Shown here: positions 30,251 to 36,064 of the stretch, piece by piece
Layout: each line of letters starts with the position of its first letter
Numbering within the stretch: position 1 is the stretch's first letter
Notes under the pieces: model-generated
The model's database searches: none
Told to the model about the DNA's origin: nothing
What the model saw: the letters and a program-made list of their open reading frames with translations, nothing else
Source of the DNA: a virus
IMG/VR virus record: IMGVR_UViG_3300031523_000003
Location: 1-36,121 of that record
DNA length: 36,121 nucleotides
Direction: 5' to 3' (one strand)
Position numbers and translations under genes: made by a program

Positions 30251-30407
30251 AAACGAAGAGTTTGGACGTGTTAATTACAAGCCGGAAGATGCGAGACAGA
30301 ATCGAAAGACGACAGAGGAGAAACTAGCAGCGGTTGAGCATAGAAGAAAGATAGAAGACTTTAAGCTCGCTAAAATGTTAAATATAAATGTGGAGGATTT
30401 ACGATGA
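30240..30407 (+). CDS. Hypothetical charged protein
   Basis: A 55-residue, very charged protein with SYKNEEFGRVNYKPEDARQNRKTTEEKLAAVEHRRKIEDFKLAKM. It is mostly one helix. ATG 30240 lies 9 bases after GGAG, a better fit than the ATG at 30234 or the TTG at 30216, which overlap the previous gene more. No family. Ends in ATGA overlap with the next gene. Confidence 0.45.
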   Translation: MSYKNEEFGRVNYKPEDARQNRKTTEEKLAAVEHRRKIEDFKLAKMLNINVEDLR

Positions 30408-30790
30408 ATGAATTTAAAGGAAACAGCGACGAACGAATGATTGAGTTGTATCAAGAGCGTATTGCTGGGGTTAAGCATGAATTTAAACCACGTGACGGCC
30501 AATGGATTCTGAGAGAGTTTCCAAATAAGCCGTTTTTCCCCGATGTAGAATACCGCATAGTCAAAAAAACAAGAGTAATCAACGGTATCACGGTGCCGAT
30601 GTGTATGACTGAGAAGCCTGAAATCAATCAGCCTTATTACACTATGGTCATAGGTACGGAATATATTGTCGATATGACATGCCTTGATGACAAATACGAT
30701 AATTTAATACTAAACAATGGCCTAATGTTTCATACAGAAAGCGACGCTAAATTGACAATGAAAGCAATTTTAGCAGGTACAAAAATATGA
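30404..30790 (+). CDS. Hypothetical phage protein
   Basis: A 128-residue protein, RMIELYQERIAGVKHEFKPRDGQWILREFPNKPFFPDVEYRIVKK then TVPMCMTEKPEINQPYYTMVIGTEYIVDMTCLDDKYDNLILNN. The first half, with PRDGQWILREFP and DVEYRIVKK, resembles short phage proteins of unknown function found near early genes. It has three cysteines but no clear metal site. Linked to both neighbours by ATGA overlaps. Confidence 0.55.
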   Translation: MNEFKGNSDERMIELYQERIAGVKHEFKPRDGQWILREFPNKPFFPDVEYRIVKKTRVINGITVPMCMTEKPEINQPYYTMVIGTEYIVDMTCLDDKYDNLILNNGLMFHTESDAKLTMKAILAGTKI

Positions 30791-30984
30791 AAGCATCAAG
30801 CAGAGTTTCAGAATTCATTTCAACTTATCTCGATAACCCTGCAGTATCCGAGAAAATAAGATATGCCGCTATTGATATGCTACTCAATATCAAAGCTGAA
30901 GAGTTAGAAAAGCTAAAGGAAGATGCTTCATTTTTTAAAACAGTTGAAAAGTTCGGCAAATATAAACAAAAGGAGGCGTCATGA
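30787..30984 (+). CDS. Hypothetical helical protein
   Basis: A 65-residue helical protein: SSRVSEFISTYLDNPAVSEKIRYAAIDMLLNIKAEELEKLKEDASFFKTVEKFGKYK. Its pattern is a three-helix bundle with a Lys-rich tail. No family recognised. Starts by ATGA overlap and ends in ATGA overlap with an HTH-type gene. Confidence 0.5.
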   Translation: MKASSRVSEFISTYLDNPAVSEKIRYAAIDMLLNIKAEELEKLKEDASFFKTVEKFGKYKQKEAS

Positions 30985-31253
30985 GAGCTCCAAACTTAGA
31001 AATATACAAAGATTTACCTGACGACAGAATATTCAATTCAAGAGACGTTCTGGAAGCTTTCGGATACGGCAGAAAGACAAAAGCATCGTGCCTAGTTACT
31101 AACGGGCTTTTACCTCCACCATCTAAGATAAACAAGAGCTTTGCAAAACACGCCTGGAATCGTAGCCGAACAAACCGATTGTTGTGGACGCTTGGCGATT
31201 TGCGTAAAGTCGAGAGCGAATTGATTTTAAATAAAACAAGGGGAATAAGATGA
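30981..31253 (+). CDS. AlpA/MerR-like DNA-binding protein
   Basis: A 90-residue protein: APNLEIYKDLPDDRIFNSRDVLEAFGYGRKTKASCLVTNGLLPPPSKINKSFAKHAWNRSRTNRLLWTLGDLRKVESEL. The N-terminal helix-turn-helix followed by NGLLPPP, a basic wing and LWTLGDLRKVE is the winged-helix pattern of AlpA- and excisionase-like phage regulators. It probably binds DNA. Start by ATGA overlap; the end is an ATGA overlap with a tiny gene. Confidence 0.6.
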   Translation: MRAPNLEIYKDLPDDRIFNSRDVLEAFGYGRKTKASCLVTNGLLPPPSKINKSFAKHAWNRSRTNRLLWTLGDLRKVESELILNKTRGIR

Positions 31254-31420
31254 ACATGCCATTTACTAATCACGATGGGGGGGAGTTGCATCAAGCGCTA
31301 CAATTAATTATTGGTAGCTCTTTACCTGTTGAGTTGTTCGATGCGTTTTTAGCTGAATACGTTTTATGCAAAGATTTAGATAAAGCTCTAGCTTTTGCCA
31401 GACGCGAATGGGATTGTTAA
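31250..31420 (+). CDS. Hypothetical 56-residue protein
   Basis: A 56-residue protein starting at an ATGA overlap with AAGGGGAATAAG directly before it. MPFTNHDGGELHQALQLIIGSSLPVELFDAFLAEYVL and KDLDKALAFARREWDC show an amphipathic helix and a C-terminal 'REWDC' like that of many tiny phage proteins. The gene at 34132 ends in a similar SWDL. Function unknown; the overlap and ribosome site support it. Confidence 0.5.
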   Translation: MNMPFTNHDGGELHQALQLIIGSSLPVELFDAFLAEYVLCKDLDKALAFARREWDC

Positions 31421-31446
31421 TTTTAACTAAAGAGGAGGTAATAATG
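31417..31446 (+). repeat. RBS cassette copy 1
   Basis: A leader block, TTAATTTTAACTAAAGAGG then AGGTAATAATG, that recurs with small changes at 34107-34134 and 34301-34328. It places a strong GAGGAGGT ribosome site before the gene at 31444. See findings. Confidence 0.8.
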
Positions 31447-31608
31447 GATACACATGAAGAAAGTATCAAAGTAATAGAGGAATATTTCGCTTCTATAACT
31501 GACGAACAGTTAGAAAAAGAGTATTTAGCTATTAAAACAGGTTCAGGACAGTCTATTCATGATTTTTTGAATCGATGCAAAACTTCAAAGCCAATTAAAG
31601 GGGAATAA
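31444..31608 (+). CDS. Hypothetical acidic 54-residue protein
   Basis: A 54-residue acidic protein after a strong ribosome site GAGGAGGT. MDTHEESIKVIEEYFASITDEQLEKEYLAIKTGSGQSIHDF is helical and ends in a basic KTSKPIKGE. An in-frame ATG upstream (31408) overlaps the previous gene and is not preferred. No family recognised; the gene belongs to the RBS-cassette group of small early genes. Followed directly by the gene at 31610 with AAGGGGAATAAG as leader. Confidence 0.55.
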   Translation: MDTHEESIKVIEEYFASITDEQLEKEYLAIKTGSGQSIHDFLNRCKTSKPIKGE

Positions 31609-31609
31609 G

Positions 31610-32116
31610 ATGAGAATCAAAGATCATGTATGGAGTGACAACAAGAATCTTCAATTAAAATGGGATAAGTGGCTAATTAAGGGTTGGTACGGGTTCAAAA
31701 CTTATGGATGGGTCTGGACTAACTTTATACACGAATGCTTTCCTGAAAATTTGATAGATAAAAACTGGGTTGATTACGCCAAAGACAGGGATTTCCTTGT
31801 AAGTTTAAATTTAAAAAGATGTTTTTTATTTTCTAATGATGATTTTGTTTTGACGCCCAGAGTTAACTCTGAAGTTAGGGGTTATATTGCAGAGAGAAGT
31901 CAAACATTAAGTTCTAGATTGCTTTCTGATAAATTAAACAGGCTGGAAATATTGCTAGATATAGACTCCGCAAAGTGGCGACACTCAAGAAAACTAACCA
32001 AAGATCACAGTAATAGATTAAGCGAGCGAGACAAGGCGGGCAGAAGGGTTGGCATAGTAAAAAGGTTAATGCTTAGAGATTTACCAAGCAAACATGATTG
32101 GAATATAACTAAATAA
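31610..32116 (+). CDS. Hypothetical phage protein (HxWSD-type N-terminus)
   Basis: A 168-residue protein starting RIKDHVWSDNKNLQLKWDKWLIKGWYGFKTYGWVWTNF, rich in Trp, Lys and Tyr, then a basic helical region with SERDKAGRRVGIVKRLMLRDLPSKHD. No family recognised; the end is very basic and might bind nucleic acid. The first ten residues resemble those of the gene truncated at the window end (36065), both with K-x-H-x-WSD. Start set by AAGGGGAATAAG. Confidence 0.55.
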   Translation: MRIKDHVWSDNKNLQLKWDKWLIKGWYGFKTYGWVWTNFIHECFPENLIDKNWVDYAKDRDFLVSLNLKRCFLFSNDDFVLTPRVNSEVRGYIAERSQTLSSRLLSDKLNRLEILLDIDSAKWRHSRKLTKDHSNRLSERDKAGRRVGIVKRLMLRDLPSKHDWNITK

Positions 32117-32120
32117 TTAA

Positions 32121-32143
32121 CTTTAATTGATAGCGATAAAACG
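32121..32143 (+). repeat. 23-base direct repeat, left copy
   Basis: CTTTAATTGATAGC followed by GATAAAACG. An almost identical block with one change (A to G) lies at 32494-32516. The two bracket the gene at 32158 exactly. Left copy: no TATAAT follows. See findings. Confidence 0.85.
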
Positions 32144-32157
32144 AATGGAGAATAATC

Positions 32158-32499
32158 ATGAATAAAGATGTGGCAGTTAAATGGGTTAAAGCGCTGAGAA
32201 GTGGCGAATACACGCAGATTGGGCACACCCTACAGAATAGCCAAGGATACTGCTGTTTAGGTGTGTTATGTAAAATTGGCGGTATAGACGGCGTACTCAT
32301 AAATACGTTGTCTGGACAAATTAAAGGAGGGGCGCTAGACGATCAACCGGCAATAAAAAAATGGGCAGGCATGAGAACGGGATCAGGAAAATTCAAATTC
32401 AAACATCAGAATAATAACTTAATGGCATTAAATGACCATGAAGGATACACATTTGAACAAATAGCAGATGTAATAGAAAAAGAGTGGGAAAACCTTTAA
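32158..32499 (+). CDS. Hypothetical phage protein between direct repeats
   Basis: A 113-residue protein: NKDVAVKWVKALRSGEYTQIGHTLQNSQGYCCLGVLCKIGG, then a middle with GALDDQPAIKKWAGMRTG and NNNLMALNDHEGYTFEQIADVIEKEW. The pattern WVKALRSG...YCCLGVLC...WAG...LND..G.SFEQIADVIE is widespread in phages and plasmids and has no established function. GGAGAATAATC before the ATG. The gene is framed by 23-base direct repeats. Confidence 0.6.
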   Translation: MNKDVAVKWVKALRSGEYTQIGHTLQNSQGYCCLGVLCKIGGIDGVLINTLSGQIKGGALDDQPAIKKWAGMRTGSGKFKFKHQNNNLMALNDHEGYTFEQIADVIEKEWENL

Positions 32500-32516
32500 T
32501 TGATAGCGATAAAGCG
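32494..32516 (+). repeat. 23-base direct repeat, right copy
   Basis: Second copy of the repeat at 32121, with G instead of A near its end. Here it is followed at once by GTTATAAT and so contributes the upstream half of the 32518 promoter. Confidence 0.85.
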
Positions 32517-32523
32517 TTATAAT
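32495..32523 (+). promoter_or_regulatory. Promoter for the structured RNA region
   Basis: TATAAT at 32518-32523, with a weak -35 (TTTAAT at 32495-32500, 17-base spacer). The predicted start is near 32530, right after the end of the gene at 32158 and before a 560-base stretch without large ORFs. Confidence 0.5.
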
Positions 32524-32529
32524 AGCATC

Positions 32530-32721
32530 GTCAAAACGTTAAAGGGCTGTTTGCCCGAGTCTTCTAAGACTAAAAACTAGCAGAAAAAGCTGATTTGAAC
32601 CATCAGTTGAAAGCCAGTAAACTAACGAAAGTCTTTAAAGCAAATTTCAGAGCCTTAGTTTAAATCGTTTACTGGTAACTAACTGGCGGTTCAACTGAGG
32701 TTTGCTTTAAGGGCTTTTTTT
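32530..32721 (+). ncRNA. Putative structured noncoding RNA with terminator-like end
   Basis: About 190 bases with dense pairing. Five-prime hairpins: GGGC/GCCC (32535-32545), AGTCTT/AAGACT (32549-32562), CTGAT/ATCAG (32590-32606). A long-range stem joins TCAGTTGAA (32603-32611) with TTCAACTGA (32690-32698), and CCAGTAAAC (32614-32622) with GTTTACTGG (32667-32675). TTAAAGCAAA (about 32635-32644) can pair with TTTGCTTTAA (32701-32710). Then comes GGGC and seven T (32715-32721). It lies between a promoter and a T-run, like a small RNA gene. Class unknown. The T-run could also precede a short ORF. Confidence 0.5.
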
Positions 32722-32787
32722 ATGTCCGCAATTCCTCAATCAGATCGAATTAAGAGAGATATGTCTTCCTTAGTTGGCACACCCTAA
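32722..32787 (+). CDS. Short ORF behind the structured RNA (doubtful)
   Basis: A 21-codon frame, MSAIPQSDRIKRDMSSLVGTP, preceded by TAAGGG at 8 bases. The composition is protein-like but it stops early. It may be a leader peptide, a relic of a gene start or an exon of a split gene. No hit to a family is claimed. Confidence 0.3.
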   Translation: MSAIPQSDRIKRDMSSLVGTP

Positions 32788-33058
32788 AGGGCAGCCTTGG
32801 AACCCTCACCGCCTTAATTTTAAAAACGTATGAAGATAGCATAGCGTTAGCTGAGTCCGAAAGATAAAACAGTTTGCAGGCTCTATATTAGAGTAAAGTT
32901 ATCAAGTCAATCTAATAAATATTAATGATTGATTGTCTTTTTCTATACAGCGATTCGTATAAGCATGAAGATGAAAGGAGCCTTAAATCTATTAATTTGG
33001 GTTAGGGTTCCTTTTGTCTAAAATCTACCAACTTAAACGTTAAGCATAAGGGGTTTTA
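32788..33058. other. Noncoding stretch before the HNH gene
   Basis: No ORF longer than about 26 codons. Small hairpins are CCCT/AGGG near 32783 and CTCTA/TAGAG at 32881-32893, and an interrupted pairing GGAGCC...GGTTCC at about 32978-33011. An AAGGGG ribosome site at 33048 leads into the HNH gene. I see no tRNA, intron core or terminator that I can name. Confidence 0.5.
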
Positions 33059-33526
33059 ATGAATAATGGATTTAATGAGCCAGAAGTTAAGCATGGTCAA
33101 GTTAAGATAATTAAGTTTAATAGTGATAGTAAAGCTAAAGAGAATTTAATTAATTATGATAAAAAGAAGTTAAAAAGCGTCAAAATTAAGTCGTTAAGTA
33201 AAAAAGAAAAACGCAAAAAGAAAATAAAACCTAGCAAATCATTTTATAAGTCCAGGGGATGGTTAGAGCTTCGATACAGAGTGTTAAGGGTTTATAGGGC
33301 TAAGTGTATGTGTTGCGGTAGAACGCCTCAAGAGCACAATATCGTGGTCCATGTTGATCATATTAAACCAAGGTCTAAGTTTCAGCATTTGGAATTGAAT
33401 TTTGATAATATGCAGATACTTTGTGCTGATTGCAACTTAGGTAAAAGCAATATTGATAACACCGATTGGCTAACTTTAAGTAATAATGACATATTTTTAA
33501 TTAAGCAATCGCAAAAAATGGGATAG
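33059..33526 (+). CDS. HNH endonuclease
   Basis: A 155-residue protein. N-terminal 60 residues are basic (VKIKSLSKKEKRKKKIKPSK). The HNH domain follows: FYKSRGWLELRYRVLRVY, AKCMCCG (C83, C86), VVHVDHIKPRSK (H98, D100, H101), FDNMQILCADCN (N117, C122, C125) and K129. The two CxxC pairs bind structural zinc, and His101 with Asn117 is the catalytic core. Such proteins nick or cut DNA, as homing or packaging nucleases. It follows a 560-base gap and is probably mobile. AAGGGG lies before the ATG. Confidence 0.9.
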   Translation: MNNGFNEPEVKHGQVKIIKFNSDSKAKENLINYDKKKLKSVKIKSLSKKEKRKKKIKPSKSFYKSRGWLELRYRVLRVYRAKCMCCGRTPQEHNIVVHVDHIKPRSKFQHLELNFDNMQILCADCNLGKSNIDNTDWLTLSNNDIFLIKQSQKMG

Positions 33527-33574
33527 GGAAACCTATCTAATGACACCTATAAATAAAATTAACTGGAGAATAGA

Positions 33575-34108
33575 ATGAGTACTGAATTTAAAGCATGGGA
33601 AAAAATAACAAGAGAAAATCCGTTTAATGTGACTATTACGGAAAAAATGGACGGCACTAACGCCTGTATCATCATTCAGGATGGTGAAATAGTTGGCGTT
33701 CAATCAAGAAAAAGGCTAATAACCCCGGAAGATGATAATTATGGATTCGCTCAATGGGTTGATGATAACAAAGGCGATCTAATTAATCTTGGTGATGGAT
33801 ATCATTATGGTGAATGGGCTGGCTTGGGAATACAAAAAAATCCACATAACTTGCCTGAAAAACAGTTTTTCTTATTTAATACGTTCAGATGGAATGAGAA
33901 CAATCCAAATAGACCAAAGTGCTGTAACGTTGTACCGGTTTTATTTGTTGGAGAAATGAATAGTTTGACGGTGCCTAGTATTCTCGATGGATTACAGCAT
34001 AACGCCGATGACAATGAATCACCGGAAGGTGTGGTCGTCTATTATCACGCAATGAGAAAATACACGAAGCACACAATTAAATCACCGAATGGGAAGTGGT
34101 GTAAATAA
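33575..34108 (+). CDS. RNA-ligase-like nucleotidyltransferase, minimal form
   Basis: A 177-residue protein. Motif I is EKMDGTNA with the adenylated Lys24 (KxDG, D26, G27); a basic SRKR at 44-47, GEWAG with E80 (motif III-like), PEGVVV with E151 (motif IV) and KHTIK at 165-169 (motif V) follow in the right order. This is the core of the covalent nucleotidyltransferase fold of Rnl2-like RNA ligases, without any C-terminal domain; T4 Rnl2 has about 330 residues. Likely seals nicked RNA, perhaps in tRNA or host-defence repair. GGAGAATAGA before the ATG; first gene after the HNH gene. Confidence 0.8.
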   Translation: MSTEFKAWEKITRENPFNVTITEKMDGTNACIIIQDGEIVGVQSRKRLITPEDDNYGFAQWVDDNKGDLINLGDGYHYGEWAGLGIQKNPHNLPEKQFFLFNTFRWNENNPNRPKCCNVVPVLFVGEMNSLTVPSILDGLQHNADDNESPEGVVVYYHAMRKYTKHTIKSPNGKWCK

Positions 34109-34134
34109 TTTTAACTAAAGAGGAAGTAATAATG
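34107..34134 (+). repeat. RBS cassette copy 2
   Basis: AATTTTAACTAAAGAGGAAG then TAATAATG; same leader as at 31417 with one G-to-A change in the ribosome site. It starts just behind the RNA ligase stop and leads into the gene at 34132. Confidence 0.8.
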
Positions 34135-34293
34135 GAACAATTCGAAATAATTCAACAGCTCCTAGACGCTGCAAAGCCTCACAACTTAGAAATGGAATGC
34201 ATTGTGGCAATGGTTAACAGCTTGAAGCCTTTCATAACAGAGGAAGAGCTAAAGAGGGCGTGTGATGATGCTTTTAATAGTTGGGATTTGTAA
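34132..34293 (+). CDS. Hypothetical acidic 53-residue protein
   Basis: A 53-residue helical protein: EQFEIIQQLLDAAKPHNLEMECIVAMVNSLKPFITEEELKRACDDAFNSWDL. Like the tiny gene at 31250 it ends in a helix with a Trp-Asp pair. The strong GAGGAAG ribosome site is part of the repeated leader. No family. Too short to carry a full known domain. Confidence 0.5.
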   Translation: MEQFEIIQQLLDAAKPHNLEMECIVAMVNSLKPFITEEELKRACDDAFNSWDL

Positions 34294-34300
34294 ATAACCG

Positions 34301-34328
34301 CTTAATTTTGACTAAAGAGGAAGTAATG
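34301..34328 (+). repeat. RBS cassette copy 3
   Basis: CTTAATTTTGACTAAAGAGG then AAGTAATG; third copy of the leader, with TAATG instead of TAATAATG. Leads into the gene at 34326. Confidence 0.8.
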
Positions 34329-34493
34329 ATAAATTACAAGCGGCAACTAGAAGATGCAATGAAGCGAATTGATATACTAACAAGACTCAAGGTTTTACAG
34401 GCTAGAGAGTGGGATTCCCCGTGGTATGAGGGTGTTTATTATGTGCCACACTATAACGCAAAAGGGCTAATAACAGTCGGAATTGCAGTTTAA
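34326..34493 (+). CDS. Hypothetical 55-residue protein
   Basis: A 55-residue protein: INYKRQLEDAMKRIDILTRLKVLQAREWDSPWYEGVYYVPHYNAKGLITVGIAV, with a helical start and a beta hairpin end. An upstream in-frame ATG (34281) overlaps the previous gene and lacks a ribosome site of its own. The RBS cassette before ATG 34326 decides the start. Function unknown. Followed by the operator region. Confidence 0.5.
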   Translation: MINYKRQLEDAMKRIDILTRLKVLQAREWDSPWYEGVYYVPHYNAKGLITVGIAV

Positions 34494-34542
34494 ACAACAA
34501 AAAGAAGTAATGGACGATCAATAATAAAGAACCGCTTGATAG

Positions 34543-34588
34543 CCTTGTTATAATTTGTTAAACTTTAACAACTCAAGCAATAACAAGG
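34543..34588 (+). promoter_or_regulatory. Promoter and nested operator before replication genes
   Basis: TATAAT (34549-34554) has no clear -35. Around it lies a nested dyad: CCTTGTTA (34543-34550) with TAACAAGG (34581-34588), and inside a perfect 17-base palindrome, TTGTTAAACTTTAACAA (34555-34571). The transcription start (about 34561) falls within the inner dyad. The repeated TTGTTA/TAACAA half-sites suggest cooperative repressor binding. The gene at 34596 follows at 8 bases. Confidence 0.6.
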
Positions 34589-34595
34589 TGTACAG

Positions 34596-35012
34596 ATGAA
34601 GAAACCATTATCATACAATTTAACAGTAGAGAATCACAAGGCTTTAAAGGAGGTTGGTAAGAGTGTTGGCTCTGCCTCTTTTTGGTTAGATAGACATTTA
34701 AAAGAACATTTTAGTAAAGGCGCTCCGGTCACTAAAGAATTACTGGCAGTCAAACCAAAAACCAAACGATTCAAACCGCCAACGATTTGCGAAGTTTCCG
34801 CATATTGCGAAGAAAGGCAAAACAATGTAAATCCTGAGTCATTTATCAATCATTACGAATCTAACGGATGGATGCGAGGCAAGGCAAAAGTTAAAGACTG
34901 GAAAGCGTGTGTTAGAACGTGGGAGCAGAATTCTAGCAACAAAAAGAGCGAGCTGGATTTTTCAGATGATAAGACGGGCTGGTCTAATCAAGATTATGGG
35001 CTAATACGATGA
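34596..35012 (+). CDS. Replication-type protein (helical initiator/loader family)
   Basis: A 138-residue protein. Residues 1-40 look like a small basic DNA-binding region (SYNLTVENHKALKEVGKSVGSASFWLDRHL). Residues about 65-110, PPTICEVSAYCEERQNNVNPESFINHYESNGWMRG and KVKDWKACVRTWEQ, are the conserved C-terminal block of phage replication initiators and DnaT/DnaD-like proteins. It probably helps load a helicase at the origin. Directly before a lambda P-like gene, with which it overlaps by ATGA, and behind the nested operator. Confidence 0.65.
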   Translation: MKKPLSYNLTVENHKALKEVGKSVGSASFWLDRHLKEHFSKGAPVTKELLAVKPKTKRFKPPTICEVSAYCEERQNNVNPESFINHYESNGWMRGKAKVKDWKACVRTWEQNSSNKKSELDFSDDKTGWSNQDYGLIR

Positions 35013-35443
35013 ACAGTGACTTAATCGAACAAGCAAAAGCGCAAATCGGCAAAGCTAATGATGTAGAAGTTAAACAGCAGTCTGAGGGATTTATAAATAA
35101 AGTCTTTCATAACTTAAAGCTAATCTTCCCGGCGTGGCGTCAAAACTTTAAAACCGAGCGAGAGTATCTGGCAACTAAAGAGCTCTGGTTAAACACTTTA
35201 ATTGACGAAAACATAACAACACCGGAGCAAATTGATAGAGCTATAAAGGGCGCTAAATTGTCATCTAGTGCGTTCTTCCCATCGATAGGGCAGTTTATCA
35301 AGTGGAGTGAGAAAGAAGCCCCAGCATTGGGAGCGGCTGCGCATAAGTTATATGTACCGCAATTGCGAGAGCATACAGTAGACGAATACGCGGACTCAGC
35401 CGAAAAAGGTCGAGCTAAAATTAGAGAGGAGTTAGGAATATGA
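35009..35443 (+). CDS. Replication protein P-like helicase loader
   Basis: A 144-residue protein with FINKVFHNLKLIFPAWRQNFKTEREYLATKELWLNTLIDENITTPEQIDRAIKGAKLSSSAFFPSIGQFIKWSEKEAP, the core of the lambda P family. The IFPAW, KELW and SxFFPSIGQFIKW blocks are diagnostic. Lambda P brings the host DnaB helicase to the origin; the match here covers the N-terminal part of lambda P, and the protein is shorter. It is coupled by ATGA to both neighbours and shares the operator-driven operon. Confidence 0.8.
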   Translation: MNSDLIEQAKAQIGKANDVEVKQQSEGFINKVFHNLKLIFPAWRQNFKTEREYLATKELWLNTLIDENITTPEQIDRAIKGAKLSSSAFFPSIGQFIKWSEKEAPALGAAAHKLYVPQLREHTVDEYADSAEKGRAKIREELGI

Positions 35444-36063
35444 GCGCATTCCAAGAAGTTCCAGCGAATAATTTTTCGATAGCAAGGCGAAAACTCGTTT
35501 ATGGTGTGGGAATAAATAACGCAGAATATATGGTTCGTCAATTTATCAACGGAAAAAACACACGTTGTCCGTATTATACAAAATGGTCGAACATGTTAAA
35601 AAGGTGCTACTCTGAACTTTTCCAAAAAACACATCCTGCATATATTGGTTGCACCACATCAAAACACTGGATTAAATTCTCCAATTTTAAAGATTGGATG
35701 CAAAAGCAGGACTGGGAGAGTATGGATTTAGATAAAGATATCAAACTCAAAGGGAATAAAATCTACTCTGAAAATGCGTGCTTATTTATCCCAGCAAAAT
35801 TAAATAGTTTTTTAAGTGGTGACAACGCAATAAAAGGGGGCTTGCCTCAAGGTGTGTCTTTGTGTAAGTCGACAGGTAAGTTCCGAGTAAAAATGTATCA
35901 AGGAGGCAAAGACAAACATTTAGGTCGTTTCGGCACTCAAGAAGAGGCGTTGAAAGTTTACGGATTAGCCAGAGAAGTCAAAATACAAAGTCTAATCGAC
36001 AACAACACATACCCAATGGCTACGCAATACCTAAGCCAACACATTAACCAAGGGAGTAACTAA
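35440..36063 (+). CDS. HNH/AP2-type phage protein
   Basis: A 207-residue protein: VYGVGINNAEYMVRQFINGKNTRCPYYTKWSNMLKRCYSELFQKTHPAYIGCTTSKHWIKFSNFKDWMQKQDWESMDLDKDI and then GVSLCKSTGKFRVKMYQGGKDKHLGRFGTQEEALKVYGL. The first half, with CPYYxKWxxMLxRCYS and SNFKDWM, and the second, an AP2-like strand-helix (GKFRVKM...HLGRFGTQEEA), are typical of phage homing-endonuclease-like proteins. The AP2 part probably binds DNA. It sits in the replication operon after the P-like gene. Confidence 0.65.
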   Translation: MSAFQEVPANNFSIARRKLVYGVGINNAEYMVRQFINGKNTRCPYYTKWSNMLKRCYSELFQKTHPAYIGCTTSKHWIKFSNFKDWMQKQDWESMDLDKDIKLKGNKIYSENACLFIPAKLNSFLSGDNAIKGGLPQGVSLCKSTGKFRVKMYQGGKDKHLGRFGTQEEALKVYGLAREVKIQSLIDNNTYPMATQYLSQHINQGSN

Positions 36064-36064
36064 A

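Noticed and set aside
32535-32562. HK022 put-like antitermination hairpins
   Set aside because: Two hairpins lie one base apart near a promoter as in put, but the conserved bulge and sequence cannot be recognised; kept only as an idea.
32542-32610. tRNA-like features (CTTCTAA-type loop and a CTGAT/ATCAG arm with a 7-base loop)
   Set aside because: The anticodon-like loop is one base short for its stem, the T-loop-like TTGAACC has G instead of C at the key place, and no acceptor stem pairs with the right spacing.
32530-33526. Group I intron or OMEGA/HEARO-type RNA with its nuclease
   Set aside because: No P7/S-like core could be found, the flanking genes are intact, and the HNH protein is 155 residues without a RuvC part, so it is not IscB or IsrB.
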